DNA of 64,000 nucleotides from NCBI GenBank assembly GCA_026419785.1, contig JAODTK010003443.1, positions 62,001 to 126,000 of the forward strand, given 5' to 3'. The position numbers and the translations under genes were made by a program. The notes beneath the pieces are model-generated. The model was not told the origin of the DNA, did no database searches, and worked only from the letters and a program-made list of their open reading frames with translations. This document shows, one piece after another, positions 13,860 through 24,814 of the stretch. Position 1 is the stretch's first letter. Every line of letters starts with the position of its first letter. Source of the DNA: Sclerodactyla briareus (Eukaryota > Echinodermata > Holothuroidea > Dendrochirotida > Sclerodactylidae).

Positions 13860-16650
13860 ACGCAGGTCAATGGAATCTCACCGCCGGAAGAACTCTAAGC
13901 GTTCTCTGACCATTCTTCAGTTAATTGCCAAAGTATAAGATCTAAGCTTCTAATTGGCAGCATTGATAGAGGTGTCTATCCAGACGTAATAGTTGGCACC
14001 GAGTCATGGCTGAACACGAATATTGCATCGGAAATATTCCCCATCACACTTTAATTTTTTAGAAAAGATAGGGAGTCAGATTCTCATGGAGGCATATTTA
14101 TTGCCATCAGAACACATGCATCGCATCTGAAGAGCTAGAGCTGGATGCTCATTGGGAGGTTAAATGGGTCCATCCATGTACAAAGTTGTTAAGCCATGTA
14201 CATCGGGGCTTTCTACCGGCCGCCCCGTCTGCTCTTGAAGTGTTGAGTCAATTAAATCAGACCTTGAACACAATCCTGTGTCCTCACCATGGCTATTGGG
14301 AGATTTCAACCTCCCTATATCAACTGGGAGACCACACACTTTTCGTATAGGTGGAAGATACCCACAGATATAATCCTTAGTAGATATCATGAGAACCACA
14401 GCCTCACCCAAATAGTAAACAATCCTACAAGAGAATATAAATTTCTAGATCTTGTCATCTTCCGTCCCCCGTCTTCGTAGAAACCATCGTGTTATTGCAG
14501 GGATTAGCGACCACGCTGTAGAAGTCAAAAGCCAAATATTTCTGCCACGGCATCAGGCACCCGGAGAAAGATCTTCTTGTACAGAAGGCAACTTTCGCAA
14601 TTGATTGAAAGATAAATATGTTTAACAATCGGCTCACTAATGAATATATCAGTTTATTGGACATTGATCTTATGGCATGAGTTCCAATAGATTCTCCAAT
14701 CAGAATTTATCGCACATTCCATCTACGATGAGCTCGACTAGACATACCTCCCTTGGGTCGCCAGGTCTGTCAGAAGCCTATTCGCAGAAGAGAGACTGTA
14801 AAAAAAAGCTAGGATCTTGCACGCAAACGCCCAGAAGCTTCAGATCCCTACGCCGACTCATTACAAAAATAAAGAAAGCTCATCAGCCGTATATTCATGA
14901 TTCATTGGGAAAGCCTCATAATCGAAAACGCAAACCCTTTCTGGAATTACATCAAGCAAAGATCAAGAAGTATTTGGAATCTCCACATTAAGTCGATCAG
15001 GACGAACGTTTTCAACGCAATAGAATACAGCTCATGCCCTGAAACAAACCAGTTTTGCTCAGTCCTTCCAAGGAAGATACTAAAACCTTGCCACACTACT
15101 CCAACGCATTATCCCTTACATGGACAATTTGGTTTATTACTAGCAAAGGTGTCAAGAAACTACTGGATGAATTGATCCTAAAAGGCAACAAGTCCAGATA
15201 AGATCCCAGCAAAGGTACTCCAGAGTAGTTCTGAAAGTATAGCCCCATCCTGCAGAAAATATTCGCCGAGATCATCAACCCGGTACCCCTTCCTGCGACT
15301 GGCGTGATGCCAACCGTCACCCAATCTACAAAAAAGGAGATAGGAACTATTCCAGACACTATCGACCAGTGTCTCTCACCTCCCTTCCATGCAAGATTCT
15401 TGAACATATTATTCACCACATATCATGGGACACTTGATAACACCAAATCCTCCCCAAAGGCAACGGGTTTTTCGGAAAGGGAGATCTTGTGAACACAGCT
15501 TGCTGGATCTTGTGGATGATCTCGCAAAATTTCTTGACCGGAAAAGCCCTGGAGGTGGATTAGCGATATTGGATTTTAGTAAAGCCTTTGACACGGACCA
15601 CACCGGAGCTATTGCTTAAAATGAGACCTAGTTATAAAGAAACCCTATGAATTGGATAGGGTGTTTCCTCAAGAACAGAAAGCGAAGAGTCCTGTTAGAA
15701 GGTGTTTTATCATCACAGTCCCAGTCACCCGGAGTTCCCCAGGGACTGTCATTGGGCCGCTCTATTTTTATTATATATTAATGACCTGCCCGACGTTTTC
15801 TCTTCATATGTTAGACTTTTGCTGATGACTGCATATTTTACCAGAGAATTAAAATCCCCCCCGGGACACCGGACATGATTTGATCCAGAAGGACATTGGA
15901 TTCTCTTTGTAATGGAGCACCCTTGGCAGATTCGTTTTACTGCTTCAAATGTCCACGTATGCAGTAACTCCTACAAAGGACCCTCGGTTCGGGACTACAA
16001 CATGAAACGGGACAGTTCTCCCCGTCTGTTAGCCACCAACCTAACTTGGGCATCGAATTGAGCGATTACCCTTATTGTCCCAGCACCATTCGCCTACGCG
16101 AATAAAGCGAACAAATGCTCGGATTCTAAGGAGAAACTTACATTCCTGTAGTAAACCAGTGAAAGAAACGGCATATACGTAATTAGTTTCGTTCAAAGAT
16201 GAATATTGTGCATCTATCTGGGACCATACTACAAACCGATAAATCCCCCCTGGAGAAAGTTCAACGTCGTGGCAGCTCGTTTCGTACTTAACGATTATAA
16301 TTATAGCAGTAGTGTACCGAATATGCTGAAGAACTCCATGGGAGCCACTTGAAGAGAGACGCACACGACTTCGGCTCATTTCTATCTTCAAAGAATTACA
16401 TAACATCACTCCCCCTAGTGAGCATTAAAATTCAGCAAACAGAAACATATTAGGAGCACTAGAAGACGTCAAGGCGAACATTTATTATTACACCCAGTTT
16501 ATAAGATATTTTTTCAGTACTCGTTGTATCCTAGAACTATAGAGAAATGGAACTTACTCTCTTCTGAGATTCGCGGCGAAGCACCTCCTATTGCGTCATT
16601 CAATCCAGATTTGGCAGCCGCTTGACCTACAGTTTGATATTCAAAAGCAC
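13860..16650 (+). pseudogene. Decayed non-LTR retrotransposon ORF2 (CR1/L2/jockey-like LINE), nearly complete
   Basis: Three reading frames together show an APE-type endonuclease followed by a reverse transcriptase. Endonuclease words are VIVGTESWLN (about 13.99 kb), LGDFNLPYINWET (14.30 kb) and IVNNPTREYKFLDLVIF (14.42 kb). Linker and thumb-like words follow (LPWVARSVRSL, PFWNYIK). RT words are PIYKKGDRNYSRHYRPVSLT (15.33 kb), FRKGRSCEHSLLDLVDDLAK (15.47 kb), LAILDFSKAFDT, SPGVPQG and FADDC (15.83 kb). The C-terminal part has LEKVQRRG-like text and SRTIEKWNLLSSEIRGEAP (16.53 kb). Stops and frameshifts are frequent, so it is inactive. ORF1 and clear 5' and 3' ends were not seen. It lies on the strand opposite POGLUT1, about 15 kb beyond that gene's 3' end. 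Confidence 0.88.
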
Positions 16651-16659
16651 ATTTTAAAT

Positions 16660-17310
16660 TTAGTTTGCCATACTTCTTCCACACTGGCCTGTGCGTGATA
16701 CCGCCATCTGGAGTTTTGCCCACAGATCAAGCAGAAGCAGAAACCGAAGCACTTGCTGGAGACTAATAGAAAAACCATTTGGTCCGCGCAAAAACAAAAA
16801 CCCCCCCAAAGGTGGGCGAGCCCTGGGGGCGCATCGCCTTGTCTTAGATTATTTCAGGCATCATTGGAAACTTTCCTAATGAACGAAATGAATGCGTGCC
16901 ATGGAGCGAACGTCCTGAACGTACAAATCCATCAGGTATACACAAAAAGCTGATGAAATGTCAGCGTTTCATATTGTCGAGGCGAGTCTAACACCCGTAC
17001 AATTGTTCAGTCATTGATTAGTACACAACGGAGCCCGCATGCGAGATGACCGTGGCGAAATTACAGTAATTGTTAGGGTTTGTCTTGAGTGACGCACGCC
17101 GAGTCATTTGGGGATATCGAGGCTCCCGCGGGAGACCTCCCCATATTAATAACTCGCGGGAGATTTGCTGACAAATTTCAGACGCAATCCCTCAAATCAA
17201 GTCGGAAACTAGCCGGACGATGTTTGAAAGAGCGGAATTGTGCAAGTAATTGGGATTGAAGTCATTCTACTCAGACAAAAGATGACAAGGGCATCAGTCG
17301 TTGTTGTACC
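16660..17310. other. No recognised gene
   Basis: Sequence after the LINE at 13.86-16.65 kb, with a CCCCCCC run at 16800 and CpG-rich patches. Probably repeat debris. Confidence 0.5.
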
Positions 17311-17315
17311 CACTA

Positions 17316-17364
17316 GGGGAGGGGGGGGTCCATAACCCCCCCCCCCCCGCCGCCCCCCCCCCCC
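17316..17364. repeat. G-run/C-run hairpin
   Basis: A run of G, then TCCATAA, then a long run of C broken by GCCG makes a strong hairpin or G-quadruplex/i-motif candidate. It lies at the edge of the 17.4-18.2 kb repeat. Exact run lengths are unreliable. Confidence 0.7.
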
Positions 17365-17399
17365 GTCACCAGACTTTTCGTCTTGGGGCACAGGGGGCA

Positions 17400-18190
17400 C
17401 AGACATTTTTCTAGGGGGGAACAAGAATACTATCTAACGAAGCGCCACCATATGTTTGGCGCGAGCGTAACAAGTAACTTTTTGGTTGTGCAAGCCCCCT
17501 GATGGGGCCCCCCGCTAAATGCCTTTCCGAGCGTTTAGGTTGCGTATAACAGAGCTTCAAACATGGGCATTCTATGACACAAAGTTTTATTCGGTGGAAA
17601 ATTTTGACATTTTGCGAATCCGGTCCTACCGTTGCTCCGACTTTAACTCTTAGCTTTAGCGCGTAACAAGAATTTTTCGTTTGTGCAAGCCCCAGTGGGC
17701 CGGAGATGGCCTTTCCTGGGCGTTTTAGCTGCGTGTACCAAGCTTTCAAACATGGGTGATTTTATGATCACAAATGTCGAAATCGGTGGAAAATTTGGAC
17801 AAAATTTTAGCCATGAGCTACACGAAGTTTAGTCTTGAACGATCGCCATTTCAAGGCAATCATCGAAAAAAAGATTCGTCAAAAATCCAAGATTCCCGCC
17901 CTCGTGGTAGTAGGGCGACTCCCCTTGCTTGACTCATCTGATATTTTTATTCGATAACTGTGTGCAAAGTTTCAAGTGAACCCGACAATGCTTGGAGAGT
18001 TATCCGCTAACATGAAAAATCTCCGTCGCCGGCGGCGCTGGCAAGACAGACCATAATATCCCATTTGGGCATATAATGCCATGGTCGTCGGAGGTTTCGA
18101 AAAGTGGGGGGGGGGGGGGACACATCGGAAGCAAATGACCATCTAAGCGGAGCGCCCCCATCGTTTGGCGCGGAGCGAACACAGAAAATT
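17400..18190. repeat. GC-rich repeat with internal duplication (GGCGCGAGCGTAACAAG type)
   Basis: The segment AACAAGTAACTTTTTGGTTG, TGCAAGCCCC, GCCTTTCC, GCGTTTAGGTTGCG, AGCTTCAAACATGGG and TCGGTGGAAAATTTTGAC at 17.47-17.61 kb recurs at 17.66-17.80 kb, about 198 bases apart. Another shared block, CTATCTAACGAAGCGCC...TTTGGCGCGAGCG, appears at 17.43 kb and at 18.14-18.18 kb. It is a decayed dispersed repeat with no ORF of its own. Confidence 0.65.
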
Positions 18191-18199
18191 CCAGATTTT

Positions 18200-18960
18200 C
18201 ATACCCTCCAGATCGACGGAAACGTCTACACTTGCCCTGCTCATAGCACCCATCTACATTTGATTTGATTCAAATACAGACAAAAAAGTTGTCATTGGCA
18301 TACTAAGATGATTTACCGAGTCTCACCATGGTATTATTTCATTACTTTTCACTCGAGCTTTGTGTTGGCGTGGGATCCATGGTCTACCGAACGTCCTGGT
18401 GGTATCGCCGTGAAAAGCCATATGATTACGGACCACTCCATTGGGACAGAAAATTTTACCCGAATTTTAACAAGTCGCCTTGGAAACTACCGGCGCGCGC
18501 GAAGCGCGCGAAAAAAATTCATGTTTTCCCGGCATTTCATCGAAAAAGCTGTAAAATTCAGGCATTTTTCACTTTGGCTTTTTTTTTCCTTCCCGAATTT
18601 TTCCAGGAAAATTGCGCCCGAATTTTCATCTCATAGAAAGGGGGGGGGGCAGTCTGCCCCACAAGGCTTCTGAAATTATCGAGTGAACAAATGATTTGAA
18701 GCATTACATCGCATATTTCCCCTACAACGCCTGGAAGAAAAAACGCTAGTGCGCGCGAAACCCTTGCAAAATTAAGCACTTTAAAATTCGAGAATTAGGT
18801 ATGAAGCAGGGTAAGTCCTTCACTACGCCCTTGTCGGTCCAGTCTCACCTGGGGTCCGCACCTGGATAGTGGACTTAGACCATTCCCAACGCGATTATTG
18901 TTTGGTAGACAAAAATTGAATCAGTTAGAGTGTAACAAAATCGGCCATGTGCCTATTATT
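18200..18960. other. Repeat debris with GCGCGC hairpin
   Basis: CGGCGCGCGCGAAGCGCGCG near 18491 forms a short GC hairpin. Text such as CGGCATTTCATCGAAAAAGC looks like a dispersed repeat. No gene. Confidence 0.5.
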
Positions 18961-18974
18961 TTCATTACGTCCGG

Positions 18975-19045
18975 AAAAGTGGGGGGGACAAACGATATGA
19001 TATCCCCCCCACTTTTGGAAAGTGGGGGGGGACATGGTCCCCCCC
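18975..19045. repeat. Inverted GGGGGGG/CCCCCCC hairpin cluster
   Basis: AAAAGTGGGGGGGACAAACG is followed by GATATCCCCCCCACTTTTGG and then AAAGTGGGGGGGGACATGGT with a last C-rich block. The first two arms pair over about 14 bases. A similar GTGGGGGGGGGG block is at 18105. It looks like a small foldback repeat. Confidence 0.7.
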
Positions 19046-19049
19046 GTCC

Positions 19050-20225
19050 CCCACCTTTTACGCCATATAATTGCCGAAGGAATCAATATATTTTGGTGTG
19101 ATTTCCCTCATGTACACACTACAGACAACAGTGTCGTTTATAAATAAATTTATATGATTATAATCCATTCACGATCTGCAGACAGACCACATTCCTTCGT
19201 ATTTTTTTGGGCCCAGGCTATGCCTGGTATGCACTGGAAACTAGAATTTCTCTCCAACTCCTACTACGACATAAGGGGGGATCAGTGAGTGAGTTGTTCA
19301 CACGTTGCCGCGCCTGTGCAGGATTCGCTGTTTTGTTCACAAAGCTATACATATGCGTATTGTGCACTTGCAGTGCAGTTCATGCAATTGTAATATGTCT
19401 ATTGCCACGAGCTCGCTAGGCATCCTGCACTCCTAGCACTGCACTGGGGAATTGCACGGCGGCCGAGCGCATGCAGCGCCAGTACATTTTATCGGCAGTC
19501 CTTCTGGTGATCCGAGTATGCTACGTGAGTTCGAATTGTCGCGAAATTAAACAATCCTGAAGCTCATTGTGACATAAAAAATTTATTTGTTCTTTTTTTA
19601 ATAGCAAAAAAATATTGTCCGGCCTCGACCCGCTTGCCCAAATCCGAGGCCGAAGTCCCAGACCGAGCCGCCGCCTTCGAGGCCGAGGCCGCCAAAAACG
19701 GCCTCGATCCTCCAACACTACGTTTCCTACCTCAACCTCCCCCCCCCCCCCCCTCCCCCATGACAATCCTCGGTACTCGCCTGGCATCAATTTTTCTTAG
19801 CTATCGGCCAAAATCCAGTGCAGTTACCTTTGCGCCTGCCGAAAAGCATTTGTAAACTTGATTTTGCAGTCCTAAATTCCTTGTCGAAGGACAAGGAAAT
19901 CTGCAATAGCGCAGGCGTGTATGCGCGCGCGCGTGGCTTACTGTTTATGTATCCTGTCTGTTACACCCCTTGTAAACAGGTGAGCACGAGTCTTGTGGGG
20001 AATCTGTCTGTGCTTGTGTTTGTATCCCTGTGCTGTTTTACAACAACACAACCAACCCTTGTCAACAGGGAGCACGAGTCCTGGTGGTGAATCTGGTCCA
20101 GTCCATCTGAGGTCACCGTAAAATCAGAAAACCTAGTATATATGATAACTATCGAACGCGAATGTAAATAGGGTTCAGGTACAAGGTCGTAGTAATTCAG
20201 CAGGTGCAGCACCTTCTGGGTTGCA
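19050..20225. other. No recognised gene; GAGGCC-rich repeat
   Basis: GAGGCCGA and GGCCTCGA alternate from 19.62 to 19.71 kb, giving Pro/Arg-rich shadow frames. A poly(C) run follows at 19.74 kb. Confidence 0.5.
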
Positions 20226-20227
20226 AC

Positions 20228-20364
20228 CAGGGGCGGATCCAGGGGCGCAAGGCGCGCCCCCCTATCGGCCGTCATGCCGAAAATGAACAAAAGGAAAATG
20301 TCCTCAAACCCGACCGAAAATGGCTTTGCGCCCCCCTTATTGAAAGATCCCGGTTACGCCCTTG
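20228..20364. mobile_element. Short foldback element with CAGGGGCGG ends
   Basis: A 137-base segment begins CAGGGGCGGATCCAGGGGCG and ends CCCGGTTACGCCCTTG. Its arms also contain GCGCCCCCC on both sides, so it folds on itself. The flanks TTGCAAC and TTGTAGC may be a decayed target duplication. It has no coding capacity. It looks like a MITE related to the hAT-like ends at 58.2-59.2 kb, but assignment is by end motif only. Confidence 0.55.
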
Positions 20365-21109
20365 TTGTAGCGACATATTTGCTATTCCTCAATCAGACGT
20401 TGTGCTGAGAGACTACCCATATGTAGGTTGGCTATTTATATATTCCACCTGATTTTTTAGTCCTAGTTCACGGTAATCGAGGTCAGCAGAGGCTAAAGTC
20501 TGAAAACTTTCTTATTGAATGCAAAAAGGGTAAGGGGCCATACTTGTATATATGTGGGCATATGACTTACATAACTTCTATTGTTTTTGGTCTTGCCCGG
20601 TTCAAGGCATTTATGGTCAACAGCAATCAAAGTAAATGGTTGTTGATCTGTTCATACTTTGTATAATTGGTTGCATGGGGAGCAGGGTTTCTGACCTGGA
20701 GTACGCGGATGCTGCTGTATTACTCGCCGAGTTGATGATGTTGATGCCCTTGGAACACTTATCGAAGGCAATCCCCGTTGGCCTGCAGGTGTCATAGACA
20801 AGGCCTGAGACCAGTTCCCTTTGCCTGGGTCGGTCCAGTTGTTGGTGCGAACGTGGAAGTCACTGATCTTTTTGTTTAACTCGGCAGTGTCATTAGTGAC
20901 TCTGCTTCTTGCGAGCACGAGGTCAGTAGACGCCTTGGACTGGCTTATGGAGTCATTAAATCACTGGATAGTGGTGTCTGACGGTCGCGTTATCTGAGCA
21001 AAATAACCAAGCCCTGTGTTTTCGGCTCTATTGTGCTTCACAGTATTGCTATAAATGAAGCCTGGACGCACACTGTTGGGCTGAGACAGCGATTTTTAAT
21101 CTTGTTTTC

Positions 21110-21860
21110 CCATCTGGGAAGTACCCTGATACACTCAAATCATGCCAGTTCACAAGATAGGGGATCGTACGTTGCAGAACGACCGTCCAATTAGCCTGCA
21201 ACCTGTTTGTGCATTAGCACAAGTTATTGAAAGTTGATTGTAAACACTTCTAACATACGTTTCTGGAAAGTTACCTTTTCTCTTCTGAGTTCCACTTTGT
21301 ATTTAGAAAAGGTTCCGAATACTACTTACGCTCCTTTATATGGAAACAATGAACTCTACTCGTACGTACCTTGGTAAGGGTGAGAGTGTCCCAGGTCTTC
21401 ACCTTGATCTAATGAAGGCTTTCGACACTGTTGACCATAAACATGATAAAGTATGCCTACTCCTAAGCGAATTCCTTAAATATGGTATCGGGGCAAGCAC
21501 ACTATCTAATTTCCAATTACCTATCCGACAGAAATCAAAACGTATTCGTCAAAGGCGTTATGTCGAATCGTTCTAAATTACTGAACCGGGTTTCCAAGTT
21601 CTGTATTAGGACCATTCCTGTTTTTGATTTATGTTAATGATTCCTAATACTTCCATTAGACTTTTTGCCGATGACACGCATGTATTTTTGATTCAGCGCA
21701 CGAAAGAGGTTAATCTTATTCCTAAAAGCTAGAGTGTTCTTGGTCAGCTCAATTACTGGTTCAATGCTAACAAATTACACTCCACAATGTTTCCCATTTT
21801 CCATTGTACAGGTCTGTCCTAGTCATTTCATGTTGAATAAATATAAAATTGGTTGGCGCA
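21110..21860 (+). pseudogene. Decayed LINE reverse transcriptase fragment
   Basis: Words of the RT palm are readable across frames: VHKIGDRTLQNDRPISLQP (about 21.15 kb), LHLDLMKAFDTVDHK (21.40 kb), FLIYVND (21.62 kb) and RLFADDTHVFL (21.66 kb), followed by LNYWFNANKLHS. The set and spacing fit a CR1/L2/jockey-type RT. No endonuclease and no 3' end are visible. It differs in sequence from the LINE at 13.9-16.6 kb and so is another family. A long poly(G) tract follows directly. Confidence 0.82.
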
Positions 21861-21890
21861 GCTTCAAGGATACCTCAGGGAGTTGGGGGA

Positions 21891-21912
21891 GGGGGGGGGG
21901 GGGGGGGGGGGG
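21891..21912. repeat. Poly(dG), 22 bases
   Basis: An uninterrupted G run right after the LINE fragment at 21.11-21.86 kb. It is one of at least ten poly(G) or poly(C) tracts of 10 bases or more in the window. Confidence 0.9.
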
Positions 21913-22332
21913 CAGGCCATATTCCAGTGACAGTGATAAGATCCCGCAGACGTTAAAGGCCAGAGAGAAGAGATGAGATGACAACATCAAGGAGTGGAAC
22001 GGCTTGACCTTTGCTTAAACCCAGAAGGTTGTGAAGGACAGGACCAGGTGGAGGACGAATGGTGACAAAGGCCTTCGCAGGAGCCCAAACGACCAGGAGA
22101 TAGGTACAGGTACATATGAACAGATAGGCCTATACGACCCAAGGGATAAATTATAAACGGAAGTAGAGAAGGCTACCTTAAATTGTTGCTATCTGACCGG
22201 ACTCTCCTATGATTATTGGCCTGTCGCGTTTGTTAATTGCCGCATATCCGATGAAGTGATTTATGAAATCGCGATAGCTTAACAGTATAGACCGGAAGTG
22301 CATGTGTGTGGGAGGAGGCGAGAGGGGAAGGC

Positions 22333-22334
<2 letters not shown>

Positions 22335-22365
<31 letters not shown>
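22335..22365. repeat. Poly(dG), 31 bases
   Basis: An uninterrupted G run in the assembly, preceded by GAGGGGAAGGCGA. A second run of 22 G lies at 21891-21912 and a G-rich mosaic at 42299-42353. Such tracts can form G-quadruplexes and are hard to sequence, so their length is approximate. Confidence 0.9.
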
Positions 22366-22369
22366 CGGC

Positions 22370-24445
22370 AGTGTAAATCATGGAATTCACACAAAACTGC
22401 TCCTGGATTGTAGTATTGAATGTACGCTTTTTGGTGCGTGTATATAATGCACAAAAGCATTCATAGTCCTCATCCTCCGTCAGAATTTCGAGATCGATAC
22501 CATGCTCCAACCGTCACTGATGCCCGAACTCACGGCGCGGTGTTCAGCGTCGACACCGCGCGGCGCCGCGCTGCCAAGTGTGGTGCAGCGGCTGGTGTGC
22601 GGCGCCCACCAATTGGTGTTCTCACTAAATGAGCTAAACTGGGAACGAGAGCACAAGTGGGACGCACAGCAAACACAGACCGCGGGGGCGCTCTAAGACT
22701 GGAGTCTCCAATTGGCAATGGCCTTGCAATGGGCATACGTATTACGTAACTCGGGTATACTCCACCGTCCGATTCCAACTGGAGTGCATGAGAAACGGTG
22801 AGAAAGAGTGAGCATTCCTGACCTCCGTGACGTGTGGGCATACTGCTATCCTAATGGAGGGTTAACATCCAGAGGTACACCCCATGCTTCGCCGCCCAGG
22901 AGCACAAGATGAGGCGTCCATCTCCGCACCAACCCACAGGTATGGCATTGGCAGAACAGGGTGGACTTCGAGCACAAGGACAATGAACATACTTCCAAAA
23001 CGCCAGACGGACTCACATTCGACGAACTGACTCCTAGCATGGAGCTAAATATTCTTAGACTCAAGAGATGACTGTTGGCCTGAGTAATGTTCCACATACG
23101 ACGAACTACATGTACGACTCACGACTATCGAAGATATTGCAAATATATCCGTAGGTATATTACACTGATTCCCCCCCCCCCCTTTGAACCCAGTTTTTAT
23201 ATAAAATCGAAACGAATATAAGATACTATCCACATGCATCGTTACAGTGGGGTATAGGCCTACATTGGATAGACATTGAACGGCAATCCCTATACCCACC
23301 TGATATATGAACTATTGACCAATAATAACACTGACATAACCTGAAAATCCACTTTAGGATGTGAACAAAACTTATTTGCGCATTGACAAAAACACAGAAA
23401 ATCTCCCGGGATAAGACCTTGAGACTTGCCCATGTCAAGAGTTGGGCCAATTTCATCTTGTGAATAAATGCCCGGGAAGTAGGAAAAGATAGGCATAATG
23501 AATGCAAACAACTTAAAATTAGAGTCCTCTTCTGACTCATCCACCGTAGGCAACAGGTACCACTGTGTATTAAAATCAACAGGGAACCATTTTGGCGTTA
23601 GCTCACCATGGTACAGTACTGGGTAAGAATGACCGGGTCCATTTATCACAATCAATCATGACGGGTTGAACTTTGAAAATTGAAAGTAAGTACCTAATCC
23701 TATTTTTCTTCAACCACTTTCCTTTATGGAGCTGGAACGGATCTGGTTACAATATAGGCCCCAGGCTACAATTTGTTGTTAGAATGGTGGTGACGGATAC
23801 CACGTAACTTATTGTATATAGTGTATTCTTGTAGATGGGCCTCAGTCATACTAGTCTCCCAGCTGGCATTAACCTTGTACGATACGGGCGCGTGAGGAAC
23901 TTTTCTGGGCCAAGGGCGCAATGACTTTGGGGGTGCAAAGCAGTGAAAAACAATGCTTCTTGTGAACAAGAATATTAGGTCTGGAGGCCATCACAAGTTG
24001 GGGGGTCATGATCCAACCCCAGTCCACCTCTCCAAGAGGTTGCACCTTGAACCAGATTCTACCCAGTTCCACTAGCCAGAAAAAAAAAACGGCCGCAGTC
24101 AGGATACAAAACTGCTCTGTTGGTATGATTATTTCAGAATATATTATAGATTGACGGACAGGCAGACAATAGAATAGATTAACAGATACATTGATAGTAT
24201 TTGCAACAGATTTAAAACGTAACTTCTCAAATAATTCATATTGCCAGTAAATTAGATTTTCCACCCAATAAATCAGGTTTGGGCAATGAAGTCAAGGTTG
24301 TGCTTCTCTTCCAGGATTGAATATGGACGGACATACAGACAGATGAGTTAACTCTATATGGCGCCCTGGAAATGAGGCTTGTACATTATGCATGATCGGA
24401 GAAGAAACACATTTCTCCTTGGCATGATGAGTATCGGCGATAACT
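22370..24445. other. No gene apart from the exon-like ORF at 23.3 kb
   Basis: A CpG-rich patch at 22.50-22.70 kb (GCGGCGCCCACCAATTGG) looks like a repeat end. A C run lies at 23.17 kb. Confidence 0.45.
23290..23655 (-). CDS. Unidentified exon-like ORF
   Basis: The minus-strand frame includes PKWFPVDFNTQWYLLPTVDE, SEEDSNFKLFAFIMPIFSYF and GIGP-free text through LDMGKSQGLIPGDFLCFCQ. Composition and residue mix look like real protein: few rare residues, and clusters of aromatic and acidic residues. A possible acceptor, CATTCTTACCCAG, lies just inside its start, near 23625. The frame closes after about 120 codons, in text that looks intronic. No family was recognised. It could be an exon of an unknown gene or part of an unrecognised element. 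Confidence 0.3.
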   Translation of the reverse strand: MIVINGPGHSYPVLYHGELTPKWFPVDFNTQWYLLPTVDESEEDSNFKLFAFIMPIFSYFPGIYSQDEIGPTLDMGKSQGLIPGDFLCFCQCANKFCSHPKVDFQVMSVLLLVNSSYIRWV

Positions 24446-24449
24446 TGCC

Positions 24450-24810
24450 ATCTCTTCTAGTGCTCAGATGATATGGAAGCAGTGGTGTAGCCAACCCCAG
24501 TCTGCACCCAGGACCGCCATTTTATGTCCACATCTGAAAAGACAGTGTACTCCAGGACCACTTTCTTGGAACCCGGAGGAGCGGAAGTTCAACGCTCACA
24601 GCTGACCGACAAGACTATTGCAATATCTCCTCACCAACCCTAGTAACCCCAGAAAGTGCACTGCATAACAGCGGAACCATGAAGGGAAGACTAAGACGTC
24701 ACCCATCACAACTGCAAGTACAGCCACCTAGGGAAAAAAGTCTGGTGACCGCTGGTTTCGAACCCGGAATATTTGCTTGCAAAGTGTCACTGATAGCACT
24801 CTAAACCAGT
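24450..24810 (-). mobile_element. tRNA-headed SINE family I, second copy
   Basis: The minus-strand head has TGGTTTAGAGTGCTATCAGT and CCGGGTTCGAAACC, better-kept A- and B-box matches than in the copy at 37.0-37.4 kb. Shared body words on the plus strand are TACAGCCACCTAGGGAAAA, CAGCGGAACCATGAAGGGAA, CCTAGTAACCCCAGAAAGTG, CACAGCTGACCGACAAG, TTGGAACCCGGAGGAGCGG and GTGTACTCCAGGACC. No target duplication was identified. Confidence 0.78.
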
Positions 24811-24814
24811 CTTC

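Noticed and set aside
20652-20997. Minus-strand frame VTNDTAELNKKISDFHVRTN, somewhat like LINE-associated esterase text
   Set aside because: The similarity is too short and no neighbouring LINE words lie on that strand.
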